Below are positions 33,113-41,092 of a DNA stretch of 45,419 bases, one piece after another. The number at the start of each line of letters is the position of its first letter. Position 1 is the stretch's first letter. Below the pieces are notes generated by a model. The model saw nothing but the letters and a program-made list of their open reading frames with translations. It did not search any database and was not told where the DNA came from. Source of the DNA: Geopseudomonas aromaticivorans (GTDB taxonomy: Bacteria > Pseudomonadota > Gammaproteobacteria > Pseudomonadales > Pseudomonadaceae); assembly GCF_019097855.1 (NCBI RefSeq), contig NZ_JAHRGL010000023.1:1-45419 (forward strand), written 5' to 3'. The position numbers and the translations under genes are program-made.

Positions 33113-33177
33113 GCATGACTCTGGGTTCTCTCCGAAAAGTCAGCTGAACGAAGGTCACACAAGGCGAAAAGTGACGA

Positions 33178-33223
33178 TGGCTCGGAGTGTTCTGGCAGTA
33201 ATGGAGCATTCCGAGCCACTTTT
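33178..33223 (+). terminator. Terminator after the Met-rich gene
   Basis: TGGCTCGGAGTG (33178-33189) pairs with CATTCCGAGCCA (33207-33218) with one G-T pair and a 17-base loop, followed by CTTTT. It ends the 32594-33112 transcript. Confidence 0.7.
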
Positions 33224-33286
33224 AAACGTGACCTCACCTAGCACAGGCACTTTTGGCACATAGCCCAAGGTTCCCTCCCATGGCCG

Positions 33287-33320
33287 GAAAGTGACGATAA
33301 AATCCGTTATCGTCACTTTC
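33287..33320. repeat. 14-bp inverted repeat upstream of the AbrB/integrase pair
   Basis: GAAAGTGACGATAA (33287-33300) and TTATCGTCACTTTC (33307-33320) are perfect arms with a 6-base centre. GGCC flanks both sides, after one unpaired base. A partial copy, AAAAGTGACGAT, lies at 33167-33178. It may be the recombination or operator site for the integrase/AbrB module; otherwise the 320-base gap 33113-33432 is empty. Confidence 0.6.
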
Positions 33321-33432
33321 TGGCCGGCGGCCGTTTCGCTACCCTGAACGCCTGTGCCGTGGGATCTGTGGGCGGCGGCTCGCCGTCGCCTCCCCCCGCG
33401 GACGCCTTATCTAACTCATCCAGGAGCCGCCC

Positions 33433-33681
33433 ATGGAAACCCGGCAGGTCGTGATCGAAGACTGGGAAGGCGATGGCGGCATTCGCATTCCCGATGAAGC
33501 CCTGCAGGAAATGGGGGTGGACGTCGGGGACTCGCTGTACCTGATCGAGGAGTACGTGGGCACGACACGCTGCCTTGTGCTCAGCAAAACCCCGCGCATT
33601 CCCGATCGCGTCGATGAACTGGTTGGCCACTGGGAATCCTTCGGAAAGGTGGCAGCCGTTTTAGACGCCAAAGATGAATGA
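33433..33681 (+). CDS. AbrB/MazE-like DNA-binding protein
   Basis: An 82-residue protein with a SpoVT/AbrB-type domain: VIEDWEGDGGIRIPDEALQEMGVDVGDSLYLIEE, followed by a short tail. CAGGAG lies 6 bases before the ATG. Its end overlaps the integrase start by 8 bp, so the two were expressed together and it is likely to be a regulator of the recombinase, not a toxin-antitoxin component, since no toxin is present. Confidence 0.75.
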   Translation: METRQVVIEDWEGDGGIRIPDEALQEMGVDVGDSLYLIEEYVGTTRCLVLSKTPRIPDRVDELVGHWESFGKVAAVLDAKDE

Positions 33682-33967
33682 GCTGATCCCAACTCCTAAG
33701 GATTCTTTGGTCGTTGCCCTGACCGAACGCCGCCTGACCGCCGCCGAGTTCCATGGCCTGGCCGAGGTGCCGGCCGCCGCCGAGTGGTTCGCCAACCTCT
33801 ACAACCCGCGTACCCGCCGGGCCTACCAGGGCGACTTGCAGGACTTCTGCCGCTTCATCGGCATCACCAACCCCGAGCAGTTCCGCGCGCTCACCCGTGC
33901 CCATGTGCGCGACCAGCGGCCTAGCCGGAGCCAGCATCATCAGGATGGTTGTCGACACCGGGAATAG
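33674..33967 (+). pseudogene. Truncated tyrosine recombinase (N-terminal part)
   Basis: The first 80 residues (MNELIPTPKDSLVVALTERRL, AEWFANLYNPRTRRAYQGDLQDF) are the SAM-like DNA-binding domain of a XerC/integrase-type recombinase. After RALTRAHV the reading frame shifts; the +1 frame continues GLAGASIIRMVVDTGNRLADY, like the next helix of the domain, then all similarity stops near 33990. The catalytic domain is lost. Confidence 0.75.
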
Positions 33968-34027
33968 ACTTGCGGATTACCAGCCATCCACTACGCCCAT
34001 TGGAATCGAATCTTTAGGAAACAATGA

Positions 34028-34213
34028 ATTGTTTTGCATAGAAACGCATTGTTTCGGAAGAAAACGCTGAAAGCCTTGCCGGGCGTGCTTCGAAATATTT
34101 CATTGATACCCATAACAATTGATTGTTTTGCATAGAAATGCATTGTTTCGGAGGAACACGCTGAAAGCCTTGCTTGGCGCGCTTCGAAACATTTCATTGA
34201 TACCCATAACAAT
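34028..34213. repeat. Two 94-bp tandem repeats
   Basis: Copy 1 at 34028-34121, copy 2 at 34122-34213. Each holds ATTGTTTTGCATAGAAAYGC, a GAAAC...GTTTC dyad, ACGCTGAAAGCCTTG and GATACCCATAACAAT. The AAACAATG at 34019 pairs with CATTGTTT at 34048. ACGCTGAAAGCCTTG recurs at the left end of the 35991-36173 element. They lie between the broken integrase and the intact one and may be recombination sites. Confidence 0.75.
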
Positions 34214-34221
34214 GAAACGAT

Positions 34222-35139
34222 TCAGGGGCGATGGCCTAAACCATCATATTGCCCCCCCATACCCAGCTCCTCATTAACCCCTAACGAGTCGTGCGCAGCA
34301 CGGCTCGCTAGGGGGCCAACACTGTGTCGTTCCCGCACCAGGCTGAGATCTGCTCCTTCAGGAGCACGGGGTAGCACCGCACCGGACCGGGCAGTCTTGC
34401 GGTTCCCGTACTGCTCGATGCTCTCAGTCGACTGGTGGCCCATGATCCAGGCCACCTCCTGACGACAGAGCCCGGACGCTTTAAGGTCAGAACCGAGTTG
34501 ATGCCGCCAGCTGTACAGCGACGGCACAGCCCGGCGCTGAGGCCATAAGCGCCGCCCGGCGGCGCTTACCCGATCTTGGATCGCCCCAATATTCACGTAT
34601 TGGAGAGTCTTGAGAGACTCGGCGACCAGCTTCGCATCCTCCTCAGTGAGTACCAGGACGCGATCCAGCCCACGCCAGCCGCCGTGGCTCTTCTTGCCGC
34701 TCTTGATAAAAACTTTGCCATCCTCAACCCGCATCGCCTCAAGCTCGACAGGCCTAGCGCCGGTGTACTTCGTCACGACCACAGCGCTCATGCACTGGTA
34801 GTCGCCTACCTTTGCGAAGTAATCCAGCAGTCTCAATTCATCCTCCTCTTTCACTGCCCTGACCCGCACCTGCTTCGCCTTGGGCTTCAGACCGGAGTCC
34901 TCCTTGGTTACCGGATTACGTACCTTTGCAATCCGCTCGGCAGCATCGCTGTAGCCCTTGTCGAGCTGATCGAACTCGATCGCGTTTCTCAGGCGGCGCC
35001 AGTAAGCAGGCCGGTACTCTGGTGCTGCAGCGATCAAGGCGTCGGTGATGGCCTTCGGGGTGAGCCTCTGGCCAGCCAATCTGCGACTGTAGAAGTGTTC
35101 GGCAAGATTCTTGTAGCTAGCCTTCGTTGCCTCGTTCAT
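34222..35139 (-). CDS. Tyrosine recombinase/integrase
   Basis: A 305-residue recombinase with a helical N-terminal domain (1-90) and catalytic residues R129 (YTGARPVEL), R212 (LYSWRHQLGSDL), H235 (IMGHQSTES) and nucleophile Y244 (IEQYGN). About 60 residues follow the Tyr, longer than usual. Start chosen at ATG 35139; GTG 35205 would add 22 residues. It appears intact. It may be the integrase of the element that carries the DUF3987 gene, since both are on the minus strand. Confidence 0.85.
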   Translation of the reverse strand: MNEATKASYKNLAEHFYSRRLAGQRLTPKAITDALIAAAPEYRPAYWRRLRNAIEFDQLDKGYSDAAERIAKVRNPVTKEDSGLKPKAKQVRVRAVKEEDELRLLDYFAKVGDYQCMSAVVVTKYTGARPVELEAMRVEDGKVFIKSGKKSHGGWRGLDRVLVLTEEDAKLVAESLKTLQYVNIGAIQDRVSAAGRRLWPQRRAVPSLYSWRHQLGSDLKASGLCRQEVAWIMGHQSTESIEQYGNRKTARSGAVLPRAPEGADLSLVRERHSVGPLASRAAHDSLGVNEELGMGGQYDGLGHRP

Positions 35140-35253
35140 CTGCCTATCCAAAGTAATGGTTGATCCTACCCAAGGTGCTCTCCAGCCCACTCCGATGCTG
35201 CGCATCTACGGGGCTTCCGTGTCACCTCGCCTGGCTCGGTGCCATCGCACCCC

Positions 35254-35275
35254 CATACTTCCGCACGGAAGTATG
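35254..35275. repeat. 10-bp perfect palindrome upstream of the integrase
   Basis: CATACTTCCG-CA-CGGAAGTATG, about 115 bp upstream of the integrase start, with a related half (CGTACTTCCGTAA) near 35309. Probably an operator or recombination arm site. The region 35276-35990 that follows has high-GC sequence from 35450 and no gene I can support. Confidence 0.5.
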
Positions 35276-35990
35276 ATTTTACATGGCGCACGCCCGCTGA
35301 CAAGTTTCGGCGTACTTCCGTAATTTTTCGTAGTTTCACAAGGATTCAGATGGAATTCCGATGGCATCACATTGGCGGTTTTCGTGATTTCGGATCGACC
35401 GACCAAATTGATTTCATAACGCATATCACCGGCGAGCTGCCAGATTGAACACAACCGACCGCCTCCGGCGGCCCGCCCTCCGCGGGACCCGCGGGAGCCT
35501 GGCTCGAAGAGCGCACGCCAGGCCCCGCCCCAAGGGTTGTGGCGTCTCGCAGGCGTCAAGGCCCCGTGTTCTCGCCCTACGGGCTCGTGCCCGCGCCAAG
35601 GCCTGGACCCCTGCTCTTCGCCCGAGCGCTTAAGGCGCGAGGTGGCCTGTGCGTTGGCTAGTTACTCGCACCGGAGGCGCTGGGCGAGCACGATACCGCC
35701 GTTCTGAACCAGATCTCTCCCGCTCCACCCCGCGAGCTCACCACGACGGAGACCTTTATTCCGACCAGCAACGCTACGCAGGCGACTGAGGAGGGCAGCT
35801 GTTGTCGACGGCAACGAAGGCCTGGACCTGCCGCCCCTAGATCCGCCGGCCAACCAGCGCGCTCGTGAGCAGGCGGCCCGGCTGTTCGGCGTCGCTCAAC
35901 GCCGACCTCCCCTAATGCCTCCTGAACATTCCACATAGACGGACGGAAAGAGGCCAGCATACGGGAGAAAGCCAGACGTAGATGAACCCC

Positions 35991-36173
35991 GTCTACGCTG
36001 AAAGCCTTGTTCTAGAGGGGCTAATCCGTGATCGTAGACAAATACCCCACCTCATACATCTCTAGCCCCAAGGACATGTAAGGACCGATTTGGCGATTCT
36101 GGGTATGTGTGGATGCATCTATGTTGTCTTCTGGGTTTGAAACACCAGAAATGGCAAGGCTTTCAGGGTAGAC
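35991..36173. repeat. 183-bp inverted-repeat-bounded element
   Basis: GTCTACGCTGAAAGCCTTG (35991-36009) and CAAGGCTTTCAGGGTAGAC (36155-36173) are 19-bp inverted repeats with one mismatch. Further GTCTAC/GTAGAC copies surround them: CGTAGA (35978), GTAGAC (36033), and GTAGACAATGGACTGTCTAC with CGTCTACG (36168-36198). It may be a miniature transposable element or a cluster of recombinase sites. Confidence 0.6.
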
Positions 36174-36273
36174 AATGGACTGTCTACAGACGTCTACGTT
36201 ACCAACGAGTGGTCTGTCCCGGGCTGAGTGGACACTGACTTAAGGTGGATAATGCCCACCGCAAGGAGTGTTC

Positions 36274-36567
36274 ATGACCCAGACCAGACGACGTTTTCCC
36301 GAATCCTTCAAACGCGAGGCGGTAGACCAAGTGCTTGCCGGTACGCCGCTTCGTCATGTGGCCGAGACGCTCGGCATCGCAGAAAGCCTGCTGGGCAAAT
36401 GGAAGCGCCAGTACGAACAGCAAGGTGACGATGCCTTTCCGGGCAATGGCAAGCAGCGTGGCGAGAGCGCGGAGTTGCGTCGGCTACGCCAGCAACTGGC
36501 CCAGGTGACCATGGAGCGCGATGTTTTAAAAAAGGCGCTCGCCATCTTCTCGCAGCCCACGAAGTGA
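36274..36567 (+). CDS. IS3-family transposase OrfA
   Basis: A 97-residue protein with an HTH (RFPESFKREAVDQVLAGTPLRHVAETLGIAESLLGKWKRQ) and a leucine-zipper region (AELRRLRQQLAQVTMERDVLKKALAIF). The run AAAAAAG at 36528-36534 is the usual -1 slippery site for making the OrfAB fusion. GGAG precedes the ATG. Confidence 0.93.
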   Translation: MTQTRRRFPESFKREAVDQVLAGTPLRHVAETLGIAESLLGKWKRQYEQQGDDAFPGNGKQRGESAELRRLRQQLAQVTMERDVLKKALAIFSQPTK

Positions 36568-37430
36568 GGTTTCGCGTCATCGAGGCGCTGGCCAGTCGTT
36601 ACCCCGTAGCACCGATGTGCCGGCTGCTGCGAGTGTCACGCAGCGGTTTCTATGCCTGGCAGCAGCGGCGTCCTTCGGCGAGAGAGATGGTAAATCGGCG
36701 CCTGAGCAAGGAAATCCGCACCATCCACCATGAGGTGAATGGCATCTATGGCCATCGCCGCATCAAGGCCGAGTTGACGGCCATGGGATATGAGTGTGGT
36801 CGACATCGGGTCGCTCGACTGATGCGCGAAGCCGGCTTGAGTGTTCGTTCGCGAAAGCGCTGGCGGCTGGCTTCCAGCAGTCGCCACGATCTACCCATTG
36901 CACCGAATCACCTGGATCGCCAGTTCGCCTCGGATCGCGCCAACCGGCATTGGGTCTCGGACATGACCTACGTGCGAACGGCGCAGGGCTGGTTGTATCT
37001 GGCCGTTGTGCTCGATCTCTATTCACGCGCCGTCGTCGGTTGGGCGATGCACCACCGCATGCATCAGGCCCTGGTGCATGCCGCGCTGGAGATGGCCGTT
37101 GCACGCCGACAGCCACAAGCGGAGGTGCTGCTGCACTCGGATCGCGGCAGCCAATACTGCGCGTACGACTACCAAGCCTTGCTTCGGCGGCATCGCATCG
37201 TGCCCAGTCACTCGCGGCGGGGAAACTGTTGGGATAATGCGGCGATGGAGAGTTTCTTCCGTTCGCTGAAGGCCGAACGGGTGTACCTGACGCGTTACGC
37301 CAGCTACCAAGAGGCGAAAACCGACCTGTTCGACTACATCCGCTTTTACAATCACCGCCGTCGCCACTCGACGTTGGGCTACCTCAGTCCGATGGAGTTT
37401 GAGCGGCGAAATGCGAGCAGTAACTCTTAA
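36564..37430 (+). CDS. IS3-family transposase OrfB (DDE integrase core)
   Basis: A 288-residue DDE protein. HTH-like IYGHRRIKAEL is followed by catalytic D in WVSDMTYV, D in LHSDRGSQY and E in NCWDNAAMESFFRSLK, with the family ending YNHRRRHSTLGYLSPMEFE. It is expressed chiefly as a frameshift fusion with OrfA; the GTG at 36564 overlaps the OrfA stop. Intact. Confidence 0.95.
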   Translation: MRFRVIEALASRYPVAPMCRLLRVSRSGFYAWQQRRPSAREMVNRRLSKEIRTIHHEVNGIYGHRRIKAELTAMGYECGRHRVARLMREAGLSVRSRKRWRLASSSRHDLPIAPNHLDRQFASDRANRHWVSDMTYVRTAQGWLYLAVVLDLYSRAVVGWAMHHRMHQALVHAALEMAVARRQPQAEVLLHSDRGSQYCAYDYQALLRRHRIVPSHSRRGNCWDNAAMESFFRSLKAERVYLTRYASYQEAKTDLFDYIRFYNHRRRHSTLGYLSPMEFERRNASSNS

Positions 37431-37526
37431 CTACCTGTCCACCAGTTCCGGGACAGACCAGAGAGCCAAGAAGAAAGTCATGGCAGGGGGCATCCCGATG
37501 GCTGCCCCCTCACACCTTGGCTGTGG

Positions 37527-39248
37527 CTATTCGGGGAGGAAGAGCTTGATCGCCCTGCCAGTATCCATGGTCCGCACGCCGTACGACTGAGCCATCAGGC
37601 GCAGTACCAGATTCCGATCCGAACCCTTGGTGGCTCCAAAGCATCGACAGTCTGCGCTCAATCTGGCCTCGGTTTTCGGCCCGTGCCGACGGAGCACGTC
37701 GACGGCAGCCGCAGCCACGGCGTCCAGGGTGTTACCGGCAAGAATGCCCTCTCGCCGGCACAAGTCCAGGACCGACCATTGCAGACGATCCACAAATGCC
37801 ACGGCCCACTCCAGATCACTCCTGGTTACCTCATCGCGGTTATCGGCAAGTGCCAGCACCTGCGCGATCTTCAGGGCATGCTCCAAGTCGCGGCGACGCA
37901 GCTCCCTGACCAACTGAGGCTCCTGCTCGAGGAGGTCGTCCCGGCGCGCATCCTCGTCCCAATAAAATTGAATCAACTCGTCACTCCAGGTCAGACGAGG
38001 GATTCGTTCTGCGAGAGAGCCGGAGTCGGCAAACCTAGACTCAGGGCCGGCACCACCACGCGCGAGCTGCTCAGCAGCCCAGCTAGCCCACCAGGAGGGC
38101 GGCGCACTGTCGTACTCCGGGATTTGTCGCACGCCATTCCAGTCGTCGAGACAGACGATAAGCAGCCGGTTGAGCTGCCCTGCAGCGGTCATGTCAACGC
38201 TGAATGCCTGATTCAACATTGCGGATGTCGTAGCGCCAAGGAGCGAGAAATGAGGACAGTGAACAGGGCGCATATCAACCACGCCCTTCTGCTGCCGTCG
38301 GCCCCGTGGATGGATGATTTTCCTCGCAGCGCTGAACAGCTCCATCAAGAATCCCCCCAGATCATGCATATGCGAGTCTCGCTGATTGCTGATCGCCTTC
38401 AGCATGTGGCCAACCTCATCGACGACCGACAGCGTGCTGGGGACCTCCATCAACCGCTCATACAGGGCAGGGCGGCTAGCGAACTGACCGCTGATGCTGG
38501 CGGCCATCGCATCACCCAGCGGGGCCAACAACCACGATGGCACATCGATGAGCGTGTCCTTCCCGCGTCCCGTTTCTGCCGTGAGAATGAACATGCTGTT
38601 CATGCCCAAACCGGTTGGCCCGAGCCACCGACGACCGTACAGGTGACCAACCACTGAGAGGACGGTAGCAGCGGCGGAGATAGCCGATGGCTTTCGCATA
38701 CGGCGCATGACAGCCAGCTGTAGGTCGCCCAACCGGCCTGGCAGCTCGTTGTCGCATGTCGGCTCAGGTAGCGGGAGCACTGCAACATCGTCGTCATGTC
38801 GATGTAACTCGCGCAGCTCCTCAACGATCCTGGGCAACGCCACCTCAACCGAACCGAACAACACCAGGTCGTCATCCCCAACGCCCACTCCACGCCACAG
38901 CTCGAGCAAGATCTCCGCCTGCCCTTTCGCCGAAATCAGCACACGGCGCCTGTACTCATGTTGCGAGCAGGGCTTGACGGCAAGAGGGAACAGATCGTGA
39001 AAAGACAGGCCAAGCTCGGACAGGATGTGCTGCAAGCTAGACTGCGCAAAATCGTAGACGACGACACTGCCGCCGCTCTCCTCCGAAACCAGCAAGCCAC
39101 CCAAGCCGTCGTGCCGGTTGGGGCTAACGGCCATCCACGCCTTCGGACCAACCTGATTTACCCCCCTGAGGCGGGAGAGCACGAGTTCAATCGGCGGACG
39201 CGGGGACACTGCCAGCGCCTCATCCAGGCGCTGCTCATATGCGGTCAT
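37527..39248 (-). CDS. DUF3987/primase-helicase-like protein with degenerate CHC2 region
   Basis: A 573-residue protein. The N-terminus (LSRLRGVNQVGPKAWMAVSPNRHDG, then GSVVVYDFAQSSLQHILSELGLSFHDLFP) follows the pattern of CHC2 zinc-finger primase domains of mobile elements, but the zinc-binding Cys and His are gone. The centre is a P-loop domain: FILTAETGRGKDTLIDVPS (modified Walker A), STLSVVDEVGHML (Walker B), as in DUF3987 proteins. A winged-helix-like tail may follow. Such proteins replicate integrative elements. GGGGGGAG precedes ATG 39248. Whether it is an active helicase is unclear. Confidence 0.65.
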   Translation of the reverse strand: MTAYEQRLDEALAVSPRPPIELVLSRLRGVNQVGPKAWMAVSPNRHDGLGGLLVSEESGGSVVVYDFAQSSLQHILSELGLSFHDLFPLAVKPCSQHEYRRRVLISAKGQAEILLELWRGVGVGDDDLVLFGSVEVALPRIVEELRELHRHDDDVAVLPLPEPTCDNELPGRLGDLQLAVMRRMRKPSAISAAATVLSVVGHLYGRRWLGPTGLGMNSMFILTAETGRGKDTLIDVPSWLLAPLGDAMAASISGQFASRPALYERLMEVPSTLSVVDEVGHMLKAISNQRDSHMHDLGGFLMELFSAARKIIHPRGRRQQKGVVDMRPVHCPHFSLLGATTSAMLNQAFSVDMTAAGQLNRLLIVCLDDWNGVRQIPEYDSAPPSWWASWAAEQLARGGAGPESRFADSGSLAERIPRLTWSDELIQFYWDEDARRDDLLEQEPQLVRELRRRDLEHALKIAQVLALADNRDEVTRSDLEWAVAFVDRLQWSVLDLCRREGILAGNTLDAVAAAAVDVLRRHGPKTEARLSADCRCFGATKGSDRNLVLRLMAQSYGVRTMDTGRAIKLFLPE

Positions 39249-39364
39249 GCGTCACTCCCCCCGCGTGTGGAGGTGACGACAGGCACTATTGTGCGGAAAC
39301 GCGGCTCTAATTCTGCGGGCACTCATCATCTCAAAAATTCCAATAGATGGAGGCCCGGCTATCG

Positions 39365-39393
39365 TTGATGCCGTTGGCAAGCGTGCCTATAAT
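39365..39393 (+). promoter_or_regulatory. Strong sigma70 promoter of a candidate small RNA
   Basis: TTGATG (39365-39370), 17-bp spacer, TATAAT (39388-39393). No coding sequence with an RBS follows, but a terminator does at 39480-39512. It is divergent from the DUF3987 gene. Confidence 0.8.
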
Positions 39394-39399
39394 CGATCC

Positions 39400-39513
39400 A
39401 CTAGCCTATGCTGGTACCACCGCCAAGTAGTAACGCGCCGGGATGCAGATTCCGATGCACGGACCTCCAGGTCCCTGAGAACCCCCTCTGATTCCAGTCA
39501 GCGGGGGTTTTTG
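39400..39513 (+). ncRNA. Candidate small RNA, about 110 nt
   Basis: Between the promoter and terminator lie GGACCT-CC-AGGTCC (39461-39474), a perfect hairpin, and the terminator AACCCCC-T-CTGA-TTCCAG-TCAG-C-GGGGGTT + T run (39480-39512), a long two-part stem. No start codon with an RBS gives a credible peptide. It might be antisense or trans-acting on a plasmid or host gene, for example in control of the adjacent DUF3987 gene. The 520 bases after it (39514-40034) hold only a TATGCAG/CTGCATA dyad (39595-39620). Confidence 0.75.
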
Positions 39514-40034
39514 CTTTCTAGCGCACGATATAGACCCTGCAGCTCACTCGTCAATTCCCGCGTATAGCCAGCAGTTTCGGCGATATTCATGTGTTATGCA
39601 GATGTAATTCCAACTGCATAGCAGCCTCTGGACGCCCATCACCCTCCCCCCTCTACACCGCACCATTACCGCGCCCACCGCACGCCCTTACCCCCTCAGA
39701 TAAATAGAAGCCATGGCACCCGGCTGACCGCCGAGGTCGGAGCCGGCGAACACCCGTTCATCCTGCCGATGGCCGGATGCAATTCACGATGCCGTTGCCG
39801 CCCGGAGACTGACGACCACTGCCTGCGTAGCGACTGCACGCCTCCCAGTGACCGAAGCTGTAGCCCTTGCTCATGCTCAGGCGGGCTTCGATCAGCCATT
39901 CGCGCAGGCGCAGGGCGCCGGATCTGCACGCACACCCGTCACCACAAGCCCGCACTGCAACTCGCCGCGACGGCAGCAAGCCAAACACCGGACAGGCGGG
40001 CGAAATCCGCCGACCAAACCAGTCTAGCGCAAAG

Positions 40035-40081
40035 TTTGTTTGTTTGTTTGTTTGTTTGTTTGTTTGTTTGTTTGTTTGTTG
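40035..40081. repeat. (TTTG)n tetranucleotide tract, about 11.5 units
   Basis: An uninterrupted run of TTTG, ending 57 bp upstream of the kfrA start I chose. Tetranucleotide tracts of this length change by slipped-strand mispairing, so it could vary promoter spacing or, if translated from an upstream start in the tract, switch the kfrA frame. Confidence 0.9.
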
Positions 40082-40096
40082 CTTGATTCGTCAAGC
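40081..40096. promoter_or_regulatory. Palindrome between TTTG tract and kfrA
   Basis: GCTTGA-TTCG-TCAAGC is a perfect hairpin with TTCG loop, 43 bp before kfrA. KfrA proteins autorepress from palindromes at their promoters, so this is the obvious operator candidate. Confidence 0.6.
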
Positions 40097-40138
40097 ATCG
40101 TTATGCTGGACATATGGAACCTCAGGAGTCCCGCCGAC

Positions 40139-41092
40139 ATGCGTCCCGCCGACATCACCGCTGATCAGATCATCGAAGCCGGCCAGGCCCTCCTGGACGC
40201 TGGCCGCAACGTCACCGGATTCGCCCTGCGGCAGCGCATCGGCGGTGGCAACGCCAATCGCCTCAAGCAGATCTGGGAGGAGCATGTCACCAGCCAGGCC
40301 GTCGCCCAGGCCGTACCGGTTGCCGAGCTGCCCATCGAGGTCGCCGAGCAGCTCAAGGCCGACAGCGAGGCCCTGGTCGAGCGCCTGGCCCGCCTCGCCG
40401 TCGAGCTCAACGACCGCGCCGTGAAAGCGGCCGAGCGCCGGGTCGCCGAACTGGTGCGCAGCACCGGCGAGCAGCGCGAGCAGATGGAGCGCGAGCTGGC
40501 CGACGCCGGCACTGCCGTCGACGAGATGGAGGCGAAACTCGAGGCCGCCGAAGCCCGCATTGCCGAACTGAACGGCGCCCTGGCCGGCGAGAAGGAGCGT
40601 CGCCAGGCCCTCGCCCTCGAACTGGCCCAGGTCCAGGAGCGTGCCTCCGCTACCGACAAGACCGCGAAGGAAGCTGCCCTGGCCGCCGCCCAGCGCGAAA
40701 CCGAACTGCGCGGACAACTGCAGCAGTCCCGACAGGACGAGCAGGCCGCCCGCGAGCGCGAAGCCACCGCCAACGGCCAGCTGCTGGCCGCCCTGCACCA
40801 GCACGAGGAAGACAGCAAGGTCAGCGCCGAGCTGCGCCGCGACCTGGAGAAGGCCCGCAAGGAGGCCGAGGACGGCCGCGTCCACCTGCAGGCAGCCCAG
40901 GCCCGCCTCGATGGCGCAGCCCGCGAGATCGAGGACGCCCGCAAGCAGTCCCGCGAGGCCCGCGACGAAGCGAAGCAGGCCGCGTCCAGCGCCGCTGAGC
41001 TGCGCGGCGAGCTCAAGGCCCTGCAGCAGGAGCTGGCCAGCCTCAAGGCCGCGAAGCCCGCCACCCCGCCCCAACCTAAAGGCCGCCACTGA
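40139..41092 (+). CDS. kfrA: KfrA-family coiled-coil DNA-binding protein
   Basis: A 317-residue protein with the KfrA N-terminal DNA-binding domain (ITADQIIEAGQALLDAGRNVTGFALRQRIGGGNANRLKQIW, 5-45). An alpha-helical coiled coil from about 75 to 305, rich in Ala, Glu, Arg and Gln, follows with a short basic tail. KfrA of RK2/R751 autorepresses and helps plasmid maintenance by forming filaments. Start ATG 40139 (AGGAG 11 bases upstream); an in-frame ATG at 40103 is the alternative. It leads an operon with a 1-bp overlap into the next gene. Confidence 0.9.
   Translation: MRPADITADQIIEAGQALLDAGRNVTGFALRQRIGGGNANRLKQIWEEHVTSQAVAQAVPVAELPIEVAEQLKADSEALVERLARLAVELNDRAVKAAERRVAELVRSTGEQREQMERELADAGTAVDEMEAKLEAAEARIAELNGALAGEKERRQALALELAQVQERASATDKTAKEAALAAAQRETELRGQLQQSRQDEQAAREREATANGQLLAALHQHEEDSKVSAELRRDLEKARKEAEDGRVHLQAAQARLDGAAREIEDARKQSREARDEAKQAASSAAELRGELKALQQELASLKAAKPATPPQPKGRH

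Larger units (their letters stand above)
36210..37460 (+). mobile_element. IS3-family insertion sequence, complete (1,251 bp)
   Basis: The ends TGGTCTGTCCCGG...GTGGACA (36210-36234) and the inverted match at 37436-37460 agree at 20 of 25 positions. The 3-bp GAG stands on both sides (36207-36209 and 37461-37463), a target duplication. The element holds the two usual overlapping frames. It interrupts the segment between the 183-bp element and the DUF3987 gene. Intact ends and duplication indicate recent arrival. Confidence 0.93.

Noticed and set aside
35206-35960. Minus-strand frames upstream of the integrase
   Set aside because: No RBS, no domain, and biased Arg/Gly composition of GC-rich non-coding DNA.
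39696-39988. Short minus-strand frames between the small RNA and kfrA
   Set aside because: No recognisable protein features; two overlapping frames are equally open.
40040-40138. Extended kfrA start within the TTTG tract (repeated FVCL peptide)
   Set aside because: No RBS, and family N-termini begin at the 40139 methionine; kept only as a phase-variation idea.
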